A stretch of DNA of 64,000 bases. Source: Acanthosoma haemorrhoidale (taxonomy: Eukaryota > Arthropoda > Insecta > Hemiptera > Acanthosomatidae). Below the pieces are notes generated by a model, which was not told the DNA's origin, did no database searches, and saw only the letters and a program-made list of their open reading frames with translations. A program made the position numbers and the translations under genes. The stretch spans positions 104,337,139 through 104,401,138 of the forward strand of contig OV884011.1 in assembly GCA_930367205.1 (NCBI GenBank), read 5' to 3'. Of the stretch, positions 1 to 13,800 are shown one piece after another; the first letter of the stretch is position 1; each line of letters starts with the position of its first letter.

Positions 1-1020
1 ACCCGTGACCTTATCACATCAGGTGCTCGTATCCTTGGATTTTCCCCTTAAATATCATGTATATCTTCATAGTCCAAATGTGTCTATTAAATGACAGTAC
101 TTTGATCCTGATAGCACTAGTATTTATTCCTTTACTGTTCACTTGTCCCTCTTTCCATTCCAAATGTGTCTTTTGGGTTATTCTACCCAACAGTACAAGC
201 TTAATTATCAGATTGACACTTTTTATGATATAAAGAAATTAAATATTCTTCAAAAGTGAGTATTGCTTGTGATGGAGCCTATTTCGATTTATTAAATCTA
301 GTTTTTGTAAGTTTAGTTTAGGACCCTAAACCAATGGGGGTATCAAGGTTGAAGAATACTTTTTTCTTGACAAGATAGCCCCTTTTATTTATTTATTTTT
401 TATTCTTCCCCTGCCATAGATTGCTGGCCAATACGGCCTGCAAGCTCAGGTACAACATGTACACGAGGGCTATGGAAGATCTCATCAATCTTTTTCCAGC
501 ACACACTAATTTTTACTGCCCTCGTCGCCTTCATCCTTCTCTGAATCTTTGGATACCTTCTGCTTTCTTAGATATGTTAAAATGAGTCGGTCCATGTAGC
601 ATCTTCCATTCTTGTCTATCAACGCAGGCAGGAATGCTCCCAAGTCCTGTTTTACACACAAGGCCTAAAACACGCCTTCTCCGCTATAGTGTGCCTGACA
701 AGCTAACCTGATTCTTCATCAATCCGATTGTACTACAGTGAAAACTGTATTTTTTCTAGTAGATTTCTGTTAGAAAAACAGTCGACTGCTGCAAATATCT
801 TTTCTGAGCAGTTGGCAGTATAAATGATTTGAACTGTAATAGCGGCTGCTCTAAACGACCATTGTATATTTCAATGTGATTTGGTCACAAAGTTCTTATT
901 GCTTTGGCTTAATTCTCCCTAGATATCCGCTTTTTAGGTGGTGGATGCGTTCAGGGTTGCCTTAGACCATGCCTCACTAACTATGGATGAGATTTAGACA
1001 AACTATGAACCCAGGCATAG
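1..1020. other. upstream region, no gene recognised
   Basis: Moderately AT-rich sequence with many short runs. A slightly more complex stretch at about 420-720 has no frame I recognise. No splice-bounded exon that would supply the missing syd-1 N-terminus could be supported. Confidence 0.4.
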
Positions 1021-1029
1021 CGTATAGAC

Positions 1030-1110
1030 TGTGTGGTCCTAACGATCAGCGGAGGTACCTCAGCCGTCAGGCGGCCGTTCTGCCGGCGCACGCGTCGTCG
1101 TAGCCATGAC
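1030..1110. promoter_or_regulatory. short CpG-rich patch, possible transcription start region
   Basis: About 80 bases rich in CG dinucleotides (aggcggccgttctgccggcg, cacgcgtcgtcgtagcc) in AT-rich surroundings. An ATG at 1106 opens 70 codons that I do not recognise. CpG-rich islands of this kind often mark unmethylated promoters or first exons in insects, so it is a candidate start for syd-1 or another transcript. No donor could be assigned. Confidence 0.3.
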
Positions 1111-4100
1111 ACTGGGCTCTACAAACAGCGACTTATCTCTTCTTCGCTCTAGATTATATCCTCCTCGCTTCTCAGCTGTCGTCTCACTGTTCCTACTCGA
1201 TAAGTCAATAGCAGATTTTATTGATAATAATCATTTCATCAGTATCTCCTTAAAGGAAGTCTTAGGTTCCCTGATGTGTCCTCAGTCGCTTCTATTTTTT
1301 CAGTTGAAATGGTATTGACAGTCAGTCAAAAGTTACAGACCCAGGGACATCGCTATCTCTGAACGACTACACTATTAACAGTCTCATTATACTTAATATG
1401 TATAAGCTATCATCAAATTTCTTCTATGAGTTAATGAAATTTAATGCCCCCCAAATCATAGAGGAATAATGAAACATTTAATTTTTGTAGTTTCTGAACG
1501 AAGAATTTTGAAAGTCAGTGAGGATTCGTTAATTCCGAATTTTTGCATGTTTAATTTTTTACATGGTTCCCGTTAATAAATTTTAACGAAAACCGTAGTC
1601 GGGGTTTTTACATATACCTCTAAAGTATCAGAACGATTGGATCATTTTTACACCTGTTATCGTATATCGCATAGACGATTGATACTTCAATCAATTATAT
1701 ATACATCTATACGAATTAAAAAATAACATTTAAAAACGTAGGTCATAAAGATATATATTTATTAGAAGTCCGGTTTTCATTTTTTTTTTTGACAAAGCAT
1801 CCTCAACTCGGTAATTGATGATTGTTTTATTAACAAAATTATTTATTCGATTCAAACACGAGAAGACGGAGATGGGATGGCGTTCCAAACGTTTTCTTTT
1901 TAACGTAAGCATTTGATCTGAAACAAATCAGAAAATTGCATCTGAAAAAGCTTCTGATCGGTGACATAAAATTAATTGATAAAAGTTATAGAAAAGACAC
2001 AATTTAGTCACGTTTAATTTTTTTTTTTTCATCCTTTCTGTTAGTGTAACTTATCCACTACATAATCAGTGGAATTCGAGATGTTCAAGGAGACATACTT
2101 ATACAGGATTAACAGCTAAACTGATAGTCGAAATATGATTGCCCTTTACTTGCCTTAAAGTATAGCCTCCCCTTTGGCTTCTCCAATAAATCGCAGGTGG
2201 CCCCTTTAAGCCAGTAACCAGTTACAATTGTTGACATGAGATGTTATTGAACTTGCTCCTACTTGGAGGCCAGATATGGCGTACTTATTAAGGGGAGAAT
2301 AAGCGAATAGCGATTGTGTGGGAATTTTAATTATTGCTTGGGCATTTAGCACTTTAATTAGTCCTAGGGCATATTAACACTTAGAGCCCCGCTTCTATGT
2401 ATTACCCTTCCGTACCATCTAATGTCGTTACTTCTTCCATACTTATTTACATCTAAGCAGTACAGTCTAGTAATTATATAGCTCTTGATTATAATATAAA
2501 TTCAATTAAAACTGCATTGCAGCAACGAGAATTACTTACATGTGCACTTGTTATGTAATAAAACCACCAATAAATGAAATATTTCAACGGTAATGTACTG
2601 TTTGGAAGTGCGGAGTGTTCAAGATGTCACCACTGGATAAGTCTCTTTGTACCTTTGTCCTTCTACTACAAAATTGTTTTTAAAAAATAACGCTACAACT
2701 TTTTGTAGTAGTTTGCTTTTAAATTTAAATAAACTCTAGATTAAAAGTAGCTTACGATATAAGGGACTCCGAGTCACTCCGTGAGGGAGTTGCTCATTAA
2801 ATAAATAATATGGCTAACATTTTCATTGAAGTCATGTCCGCTAATGAATAGAGGTCGATCATTGAAATTATATTGACAGATTAAGTGTTTTTTTAGTTAA
2901 CAAATATAATTTATAATGCTCATAGATTGCAAATATCGTAACTGCTTATTGTGAGGGCTCCTTAAGCATGAATAATCATATCGTGAGAAGTGCTGAGTTG
3001 TACCCGCGAAATTTCTGAAACTATCTTAAATTATTTTTTAGCTTCAACTCTTTGTGTATAAGTATTGCTAGTTTTCAGAAAAAATTCAACTTCAGGGCAT
3101 AGGATACTTTTAAGTGATTTGTCTGAACATTTGGGGGGGGTTTCACTACTTAGTTATGTACGCGAAGAATTTATAGTCCTCATTGTAAACATTCTTTATG
3201 CATATTTGTAAATGCGCTACGTTATTGTATTGTAAGAGTAAGTTTACAAACCTACGATTGGAAATTTATGATTAATATTTTCATAAATAGTTAATTAGTA
3301 CTAACGGAAAGGTCAAACGAACAAGCTCAATTTATTGAACATACATTCTACGTTTTTATTTGTTTTTGTTGTTTTTTGTCCTTTGAATGACTTGTCATTT
3401 TTGTGTCACATCCTATCGCCGCTCTAATGATAGGCCTCCGCCCTTCCTCTTGTCATATACCATCGATTCGCTCTTCTGTTATCTCTCCACGTTATTCCTG
3501 CTATTCCAGCAAAAATTATAAACGATATAGGAAGAAGTGAAACAAAAATATCGCGGGACTGTATATGAGTTTTCTATCTGTTCGGTATTTTTGATAAAAA
3601 AAATACATTTTATTTTGGTTATTTAAATGCCTAAATTGGATCCTAAGGACATTCCTAAATCCAGCCCTCTCACCTTCCACCTCGCAGCTACCTCCATCGC
3701 ACATATTGATGCTAATAAAATAGCCAACAAGTTTTCAACTATTATGTTTTGGTACTGATTATGGAGTTATTAATTAAAGAAATAAAACGCCTTGCCTCTC
3801 CTCAAACTTTCTGAAGAGACTAATTATTTGCTAATTTTGAACTCCTATCGACGTAACTGTTGACCAATATTTCGTTTTTTTTAAGATCATTTACAGATCA
3901 GATTAAAGCATTATATAAAAGACGTACGTAAAAACATAATAGCAAATTATACTATTGATTATTAAATATTAATATAAATATAAATTTATCAAAATATTTA
4001 CTGTCATCATCATGTTATAAGTTTGAACTGTGTTGAGAATATTCCAGATAATAATAGAAACAAAATAAAAAATTAGTAAAGGAAATTGAAGTACTTTAAT

Positions 4101-4250
4101 TAAAACTAGTCGATTGAGCACTTTATCCAGTGGAAACCATGTAATTATTGAAATTAATTATAGTTAAAATTGGTTTTTGCCAATTTATAACATTTATCTG
4201 GGCAATAAATAATTTATTAAAATTAAACATTTAATAAATATTTACAACAA
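1111..4250. other. AT-rich upstream sequence, nothing coding recognised
   Basis: Only short spurious open readings are present (60-70 codons). Homopolymer T and A runs are frequent. A small inverted motif around 2766-2795 (actccgagtcactcc / ggagt) was the only local structure noted. Confidence 0.4.
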
Positions 4251-4254
4251 TTAG

Positions 4255-4880
4255 TATGGGGCCGCAGGATACCTTACTCGCACGACATACTCGCCAAACC
4301 ACATTGCATAGCAGCGGGGATGAAGGGGTTGACTCATATAGGATCCCCGCTCCTTTCTCGTCGAAGATCTTTGGAACTTCACTGCCGTCATTCTTATGTT
4401 AATCGCTAATTCAAAAATTAATAAACCATCTTTACGCGTGGATCAACTGTTGTACTATTCAGAAAGCTTTAAAAGTTTCATTGAATGGACTGTTGAACAC
4501 TAGATGACTGCTGGTTACACTGAGGGTACCAGCCACAGTAGGACAGCTAGCGGGCACAGTCAGCGGAGACAGCTGCTATGGCCAGAACTTAACTTTACTA
4601 TTCCTTCTCCGAGGAGAACTGGAGAAGTTCCAGGGCTGGAGAACTTGCCCAGTCGATCCTTCGCCAATTGCCAACGTCCTATTGGCCGGTTCCATTCCTG
4701 ACGGAAAGAGCCAAAGTTTTACTCTGCCGGAAAAGGGTTTATAGTTGCGACGGTTGTTAGCGATTGCCGATAAATTCTGGCTGCCGGATATTCCTCGAGC
4801 AGTGACAGTGGGTTGTTTCGATATTGATCTTTAACCAGACAGGGCGGGGGAGTGCTGAGGTCTTCCCGCCTCGTCACTAT
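4255..4880. promoter_or_regulatory. GC-richer block, candidate promoter or 5' exon region
   Basis: About 600 bases with clearly higher GC and CpG content than the flanks, including a CCAAT-like attggccggttcc at about 4680, cgacggttgttagcgattgccg, and gacagggcgggggagtgctg near 4840. A 65-codon reading from 4504 is not recognisable as protein. The block lies 2.8 kb upstream of the first syd-1 exon seen and could carry the missing 5' exon, but no consensus donor with an in-frame start was found. Confidence 0.3.
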
Positions 4881-7711
4881 GGAGTTTAATAGTTGATTAA
4901 ACTATTACTTTTTATTATATTAAACAATATTTTCATAAAACAATTACCTAATAGAAATCAAGGTATGCTCCCTGGGTATCTTTGCGAGTTTCTCAAATAC
5001 TTATCAAATGTCTGTCAAAGCAGTTTTTTTAATTGAATTTTTGTTTTTAAATATACAGATCATTACAAAGCAATTAAAAATACTTACAGTATTGACACTA
5101 ATTCGAGTTTTGCTTGCTTTCAAAACTTTTTTTGCTTAAATTGCTGGTTGTGATGATTAAGTAAATAATGTTCTATTTTTTGTCTTCCCACAAGTTATTT
5201 ATTCCTTATACACAGGCAGCCCATATACTGCTATTAGCAAGTGCTCAGAGTATCCAGTCAAACACCACTATCATTAACATCATTCGGAGTACTCAAGAAT
5301 GCCAGTAGATAGACTCCTGAAAGCGCTTGTGAACGCCTCGGCAACTGATAGAATGATATTAATCGAGCTTATGGAGTATTTTATATTAATTAAACACTGA
5401 ATGAAAATAAATAATTAAACCAGTTTGAGTTATGAATTAGGCATGCTTCACTATTTCATTCCAATTGACGCTTATTTTAGATCCTTCTTCCCTGTCAGAA
5501 CTAGGCATGATAATAATAATAAATAATGATAATAAAGGTTATCGTATGAACAATTGTTCTTTCCATACTTAATTACAAGTAATATTATGATAATTTGAAA
5601 AAATAATTATCATTTTGAATATACTTTTTTTAATGAGATTTATTTTATTCATAAAGAGTCCTGGCTTATTCAACCATTCTGCTGAGTAACCATATCCGTA
5701 TTTAATAGAAACTGAGGAAAGTAAAAATGAGAAAACTAACTTCTCAAACAGTATTGGTTTTATAAAGTAACAATTTTGATGAAACTCTTTTCAATGGTGG
5801 GCGGTAACTATGATAGAAACCGAATTACATTGTGATATCGAATTGAAATTGAGTGAAATCAAAGGTAGTTTTATTTATTATTTTTATATCATCAGAAAAA
5901 TATTTCAGTAGATAGCTACATAATATACTCAATCATTAATTATATTTTTGTTTTGCAAGATAATAACAACATTGATGGTAGACAATCCCATAATCTGTTC
6001 ACCATACAAAATAATTTATATTTCTTTTTGAACTATTTTCAATACATCTTGTTGTTAAAACTACGAAAAAAAAACACAATGATGTGATAGGAATGCAGTT
6101 AATCTCTTCAATGCAATATGTTTTTTTTAAAACAATTTCATTATCCTGTTTTTTAAAGTAATTCCAGTTATTTTAACTAATGAACTTATACACTAATGGT
6201 GTATATCAATAATACAGTAGTGGCACATACAAGAAAATCACTTGCATTTAAAATGATTGTATTCACTGAAGGATATGCCCTCAGTTTTATCTTTTAGGGT
6301 TATTGAGTGTTTGCAGTTCCCTGAAGCCTGGTCTCGGACCACTGTGACTCAATTTATTCAGAGATACTCTTATATCCAGTATTGAATTGTCTCGAAAACT
6401 TTTTCCATAACCCTTCTACCCTTTTATCTAATACTTGTTTCTGTCTTTAACTCAGTTTTACTTTTTGATTTGATTTAATATTCTATCCCAAAAGATATAT
6501 TTAAAATATTGTGCTACCGCTTGATAATTTGTCTCATAATGATTTTTTAGTGTTTTTTCAGTAGATAGTATACTTAATTTTAGATGAACTCCGTCATCCT
6601 TAAAAAACAAATCACCAATTGAATAATAAATCTTCTGTCTCCACAGTGTTTATTCAACAATAACCTTTTGGCAGCTCTAACCTGCATATTTCATAATATA
6701 AAATCAGCAATTCTTTTAACCCTTTTCAGGGCAATATACTGTTGTAAAAAAATACAATTTTTTTAAAACACATTCTTACTCATTGGCATACAAATAAGTG
6801 TTATTGACCATTTTAGTCCCAGAAAAAATTTGTCACAAGACCTTACTGGTGGTACTCCATTGGTTCCAGTGAACATTAGCTGCTTAAAGAATGTAAACAT
6901 GCACATTTTTATGTATTTAAACTCTAAATAAAGAAAGATTAAATTAATAAAAATAAATGTAATCTTTGTACAAACTTATATTATAGAAAATATTTTGAAT
7001 AAAAAATTAATTTCATAAAATATTTTTTTTTACAGTATATATAAAAAACAAAAAAAAAATTAATCAACATAAATAAAATAAAAAAATTGTTGGTCAATAA
7101 GTACTTCCTCATTTTACGTTTAGAGCCTCTGTTGAAATATAATAAAACATTTAAGATACCTCTTTAGCACTTTACAAATGAATCCAAGCAAGTTGTGTTA
7201 TGTCTGAAAATATTTTTTTAAAACAGTCATGATTCTTTTATGTATGTAAAGGATATGTTCAAGTAATGTATCATTAAGGATAGGGTGGTTCCGATTTTTC
7301 TCATTACTAATCATGATGAGGGCAGGGCAGAATGTATAATGAAGGTCGGATATGCCTTATTTAAGAATTTTTATTACATTATATGATTCGCTTATTATGA
7401 TATTCACTTGATTTGTAATCTATCCTTGCCAGTAACAAATTTTAATATTTAACTACCTGTGAATGTTTGTTGTGGCATGTATGGCAGTGATGCTATCTGT
7501 GAACTTAAGTGGAAATTTCTCTTCTGAATTTTAATACAAACAAAAATGTTCTTAACTCTGAATTCAAATGGCTATTTTATAATGAAAATCTCGCCTATTT
7601 TATTTAAAAATGGTCAACTGTAAGTCTTTGCGATATATAGTTATTATCGTTTTCTATATTTGTTTTTAGCCTATTTTAGAATGTAATATTTATTGCTATT
7701 ATGTGTTGCAG
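4881..7711. other. AT-rich intron or upstream region before the first syd-1 exon seen
   Basis: Very AT-rich with scattered poly-T and poly-A runs and no credible coding signal. It ends in the acceptor tgttgcag used by the 7712 exon, so at least its 3' part is intronic. Confidence 0.5.
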
Positions 7712-7810
7712 AGCGGGCGAGAGGCTACACCAGACCTCGCAACTTCCCCAAGGAGGCAGCCTAACTCTAAGCAACCACCCCCAATGGTTGTACAGCCTGA
7801 CTTCAGGAAG
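7712..7810 (+). CDS. syd-1: syd-1 exon 1 of those seen (N-terminal conserved block)
   Basis: Acceptor ttgcag before 7712, donor gtaact after 7810; 99 nt, phase 0 to 0, residues 1-33 of the partial protein. It reads [16 protein letters not shown]...[12 protein letters not shown] and joins [11 protein letters not shown] of the next exon. The segment from MVVQPDFRK into that exon resembles the conserved Syd-1 N-terminus as I remember it. No stop lies in this frame up to the acceptor, so at least one more exon should lie upstream. Confidence 0.88.
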
Positions 7811-10800
7811 GTAACTTAACCAGCATTTATTTAATATTGTACACTGGGATTGGGGATAACTCCACATTAACTGCAACCAAATATAGGTAACACACTTACA
7901 TATGCTTATGAATACACAATAGATAAGATAAATAAAATGAAAATCATATTTAAACTGTACAGACAACTCTACAGTTTTTTTTTTAATAAGATCTACATAC
8001 ATTTTAAAATAAAAATATCTTCCAAATAAAACACTTGTGTCATTAATAATTTGCAAGGTAGTAGAGTAAGCATAAATAAAATTATTAATTAACACATTTT
8101 TATGAATTTTAATTATAGTTATCAATGTTTCATTTACATAATGTCAAATAGTATATTTTCTCTAAGAAGTGTTAATTATATCAGTAGACTGGTTCATTTT
8201 TGAATTTAATAAAGACTTTCAATTTGTCTCCATCCTGCAGGTAAGTGGCATTTCGAGTGAGATATTCCGTCAGATAGAGAGGATTGAAAATGATTCAACT
8301 GATGGAGTGGAAGCAGTCGACAAGCGAGGGGAGATGCTTGTACGTCTCCTTGACACCAAGGGTCTCGGCCAGGCAGCTGCCCAAGCTGCGAGACCATGGC
8401 TACAGTTACAGGTGAAATTATTATTTATAACTAAATAGCTAGTAGATCAAAATATTAATTGGATCATAATATCAAATATTAATTTAACTTGTTATTATAT
8501 TTATTTATTGACTAAAATTTTTTTTAATGATATTCTATTGATATTATATTGACTAGATTATATTTTTGAAAATATAAATAAACACTTAAGTATGTAAATA
8601 TTAATCAATAAAATTATTATATATATGTATAGTGTTTATTTATGTATACATCAATGACCCTTGGAAGAGACTTTTGCATGTTAAAGTTTTGTTTTCCTGC
8701 TTTGTTGTAGTATTTTAACCAAAATCTAAACAGTGTAATATGAGATATGAAACTTTCCTTTAAAATTTTAGATAAACTAGATTATTTTTATGACTGCTTA
8801 TGTATATATACTCTCGCGTTGAGAAATTGACTTAATTATCAGGATATTATGTCTTGAATTACAAATTATTATTGAGTGCATATATATATTGAAACCTACC
8901 TCATTTTCTACCATTTCTTTTCCTAATTTATTAGATCAATTGACCTTAACTAATTTGGTAGGTCCGTCATGAGATCTTTAATTCAACTTGTTTTTATGTC
9001 TTCGACATAGGAAATTATCCCGATTGAATCGCCCGATCTCAAGGCTAATGTTATAGTTATTAATAAATTGAGAAACTGGGAATTGTGAAATATATACAAG
9101 TAAAATGGTTATAACAAATACTTATAATTATAAATAGTGCTGACAAAAATTATATAAAAAAATATTCATTTCCTTTTGAACAAGGATAGTTACTACTAAT
9201 TAATTATATAAAAAAATGAAAATTGAGCTCAATCTCTTTTTAATGGATCCATAATAATAAAAAAACAATATCTATATCACCCAATCGATGATCTCCGTTT
9301 AATCCAATCAACGTTACTGTTGATCTCTTCTTCTTCTTCTTCTTCTTCTGTTGGATACCGCCAAGTCGGGGTCTTGCTCTTGTTCGCTCTCTGGCTGTCA
9401 GGCTAAGACTGACCTTTATCTCATCCCCACTCCTAAGAGCATAAGGGCTGATGCTGGACAAAGTGGGAGGGTGGCTGGTCATGATATTCTCAAATATCAT
9501 GAATGTTACAATATATATATATATATATATAGGCACACAAAAGATGATAGTCGTGTACCTGTTTGAAAGCAAAGCCTCTCCCTTCAAGCACATAAATATG
9601 AATAAGCAGCTTGTGTTGCCCTTTATCATATATGTATTTATTATAAGTTAAGAACATTTATATCATTCAATGGAAAGGTCTTTGAAAATTAATTTATATT
9701 AATATTTTTTTTTTAATTGGAATTAGAAAAAAAAAATGTCATATGTTTCTATGCCATTATTTTGATCAGTAATTTTTATATGCTATTTCCTGTTATTGAA
9801 TTGAAATCTTTTGTAGAAAATAGATTAATTTATCAAAAATTATGGTGGTCTCAGAATATCTTTTAAAATTATGTTCTTATAATCTCTTGAGAATGAATTT
9901 TATTGAATTAAACTTAGAATATCGATACTTTATGTATAAATAATTTTTTTTCAGGACTCTAAACACGTGAGACTCGTTGAGATAGTGAAGCGGCCAGGAC
10001 AGACCCTCGGACTTTACATCCGAGAAGGCAATGGGCTTGATAGAGCTGACGGGGTGTTTATATCTAGGATAGCCCTAGAGTCTTCCGTGTATAATAGTGG
10101 CTGTCTTAAAGTGAGTATTCTATTAGAAAATGGAAAAATAAGTACTAATTCCTGTATAAACTTCAAATAAATGTAAAATTATTTTCATAACAAAATATAA
10201 AGCTGTGTAAATTACAATTACTACTATTTTATTAAGTTACAAATTAAGTATATGTTGCTTTTTTCTAGGTTGGAGATGAAATTTTGGCTGTTAATTTTGT
10301 TGATGTGACTCGGATGTCTCTTGACGATGTTGTCATCATCATGTCGATTCCACGGAGGCTGGTCCTCGTCACTAGGGAAGGAGCAGAGTGCCCAGCCGGC
10401 CTGCAACCTGGGTCTCACCATAAACCTCCTCCGGTTGTCGTAATGAAAGGGCAAATTAACTCCAGGTGCAATAAACATTTTACTGTTTGTTTTAGTGCAG
10501 CAGAGTAGAACACTGGCTTTTTTTATTACTATTACTTTCATTATATGAGTATCATGAAATAGTTTTCCAAGAATTATATTGCATGCAATGTTTTAAACTA
10601 AAGTATAGTTTGACAAGTTGAGAGTAATATCCACACCTATGTCTAAGTTTTTAAGGGCTTCCCTACTAAGGACTCCTTAGTTGCGAATGTTGGGCATGCG
10701 TCAATGACACATTTATCAGTCCAAATTTGTTGAACATAATAAAAAGAGTTTATTTTTTTGTTGATTCAAAATTCAGTATATTATATTCTCATTATTTAAT

Positions 10801-13800
10801 GAATCTAAAAAAAAAAGAAGGCTAAGATACTGACTTGACTATAGTCATTTCCCACTTAGCTCAAAATCAATTTGAGTTATACAAAATCACCTTGCACAGG
10901 GTATCAGATTTATTGCCTATGAAAGTACTTTTGTTTGGTACTTTTTGCTTATGTTGCTGCATACTTCCCCCACTTATTTAATATTGATTGTCTGTAGAAA
11001 TCTGCTATCTTAATTAATAAAGGTGTTCACGCTAGGGCTCTTGAGAATTAGGAATTCCCCAAACGCCAGAAAATTGCACCGGTTACGTCGTGAGAAGCTG
11101 GATGTTGGATTGAGTCGGTTAGCGTTACAAATTGTTAAATTGTTAACAGTAAAGCATAAACATTAAACAAAGTACCAAAAATAATATATAAATAACCATT
11201 CATTTTATTCAAAACAAAAAAAAAAACTGATCAGCAATTTAGAAAAAAAGTTTATAGTCACGATACGATGTTTCGGAGAATAGTGCATAAATCAACCGCA
11301 GGGCGGCGATGCGCACGGAGAGATCTGTAGACAAGATAGGCCAAGAAGTCCAAACTTGTAGTAAACAACGACTTCTTGTTTACAGGGGAACAGGCTTGTA
11401 TTCTGCTATCTTCAACACTGACTAAGCCAAGCTCTTTGTCCTCTAATACGCAAAGTCCTATTTCTTCACTTCCTCGAGCTTTATGGTACTTCTAACTATC
11501 TTCTCCTGATGTAAACTATCTGTATGTTGATGTAACAAAATAATAACTGCTGTTCAAGAGAAAAAACAAAACACACTTCATAACCTACACTTTCTTTTGT
11601 TTTTTAATCTTAAATATATGTTCGTGTATACAATATTTACATACGCTTTTCCTAATTTTCTCTAGCCGAAACAATCAGAAGATAAAGAAAAAAAGAAATT
11701 TACAATTTTAAAATTTTCCACTCATTGCCATAAAAAAAAAATAATAAAAATATTGCTGAAATCCTCTCAAACAAAAATTAAGTTTAAACAAAACACTGAA
11801 GTCTCCTACTTTGAATTACTTTTCTAATCAATACTGATTTACTGTCTATGGAGCCCAAAAAAAAGGGATGGGCGGTTCTTAGGCCAGAAATTTTCATTTT
11901 ACATTTTAAAAATACCTTTGATGTTTTAACAAATTTGTATTAAGTGGTGTATGACTGTATGACCGTAAATTCAAGCGAGCTGTCTTCTTAGCTTAATGGC
12001 TGGATTTAATTATTCTGTTTATAATCTTACAAGTTGCTTTTGTTTAATGAAGGTAAATTTTAAGCGATGAAATTAGTGATATAATAGTGTCTTAGTGAAG
12101 TGAATGATTAATAACATTTTTAGCTACTGAGAAATTATGTATTTTAAATCATATGTGCTTATCCTCACATTTATTTTTAAATGTATGTGTTTGATTTTAT
12201 TGATGTAGTGGAATGTATTTGGCTTTAAATGCTCAAGGAATGGTTTTTTTTTTCTTAAAAGATGTATGATGTGTTTTAATATTAATTTTTATCATTTTTA
12301 AGATGATTAAATTTATAATTTAGATCTAGCAGCTTATTATGTTTTTATGTTTATTTCAAGGTTTTTTTATCGATCCATTTGCTCCTTCCTCAAGGCGCTC
12401 TTTTGAGTGTAAGTTTTTTATTTTATTTTTTATATTTTATTTGGTTTTGTATATTAATATTTTTTTGAATAAAATTTGTATGGCTTATTTATTTTTGGTC
12501 AAACACTGATAATAATATTTAGGAATGTATGTAGAGGTTAAGATAGCAATTTCTTTTTACATGAAAAAAACAATCAGTAAATACAATTTAAAAAAATCTA
12601 TAGCCTAGTAAGAGGTAACATTTTTACTATCAGAAAATTTTCAATTTCTGAACTCTTAGCAGACTATAGATTTTAATTTATGAAAAGATGAAAGATAAAT
12701 ATTTTCAATGAATCAGTGTTTTTGCATGCCTGAATAATATAAGCATGAAAATTGATTTGTTTTTGATGCGACATTTTGAAATGTGTTATGCTTGTTTGAT
12801 GCTTGTGCAATATGTTTATTAGTAATTTGTTTTTAGTATTCGAAAGAATATAATTTGGAATTATCACATACTAACTACTGGTACAATTATGTTGCAAATG
12901 TTTTTGAAATTTGTTTTTAAAATATGTGCTTGATATATTTCTGTGGCATTTGTTCTTTGACTCAGATCAGCAAATTATCTTACTATATCTTCAATTTTTT
13001 TTGTTTACAAATTAATTAGTTATTAGTATGTTAATTTGAAATAAAGAACAAATCTCAGTACCGGCTTGTATCAAATACTCAGTTACAGTTACTTAAAACT
13101 TAAGTTACTTTGAACTCAATATGCTATTTCTGGTTTGCATATGATATGTACTTATATATTAAATTCTTTCAAAGTTTTACATTTAAAATAAATTTAGATT
13201 GGTAAATCAAAAATATTCAAGATGACAAAATTTTCAAATGTAATATTTAGAAAGAAATTTTAGAAATGGAACTTTTTGTCTATGGAATATTCAAAATATA
13301 ATACCTTATTTCCAATTTTTTCATTCAATAACTGTAGCTAACAAGATTTTTTGCACAGAAACGGCAATGTGTAGATTTTACAGAATTTTTCACCCTGAAT
13401 TTAGATCTGAAACGTGCTTTTTCACACAGGGATTTCCTTTTGCAATGAAAAATTATTGCTATGTTTTTACGAGTTTAGCATATCATACTATTGCAGTATT
13501 CACTCCAGGCGACACAGGCCACTATAATGATAGCTGGTCCCAAAATCATGGGTATTCATATAATCTTTACAACACTAAACTCAGATCTGAAACAGCATCT
13601 CTAAAAATATCACGTATAAATTTTTCAGAAATTGCTTTTTATTACCAAATGTCTTTCATTATAATTAGTCACAAGTACTACAACATTGTGGTCTATCAGT
13701 CTACCAATGAAGAGACAAACATCTGGTTCTGTTCACTTAAAGTAGCTTAAAATTTATTATAATTTTTGATCATTTGCGATCGCTATATATATACTATCTC

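Larger units (their letters stand above)
8412..9954 (+). other. syd-1: syd-1 intron (1.5 kb) with a retroposon-like insert
   Basis: GT-AG intron. Apart from the retroposon-like block and the microsatellites at 9325-9532, listed separately, it is plain AT-rich sequence. Confidence 0.85.

Noticed and set aside
4504..4701. 65-codon reading (MTAGYTEGTSHSRT...) as the missing syd-1 first exon
   Set aside because: No consensus donor in the right phase, and the peptide does not resemble any Syd-1 N-terminus I know.
7676..8125. 149-codon minus-strand open reading over the first syd-1 exon seen
   Set aside because: Low-complexity, no domain, antisense to a conserved exon with good splice sites.
12361..12408. 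48-nt segment with acceptor-like ttatttcaag and donor-like gtaagt; one frame reads [14 protein letters not shown]
   Set aside because: Exon 4 carries two bases over. In that phase the segment reads into TGA at its end, and the protein-like frame cannot be reached from the available acceptor. A poison exon is possible but unsupported.
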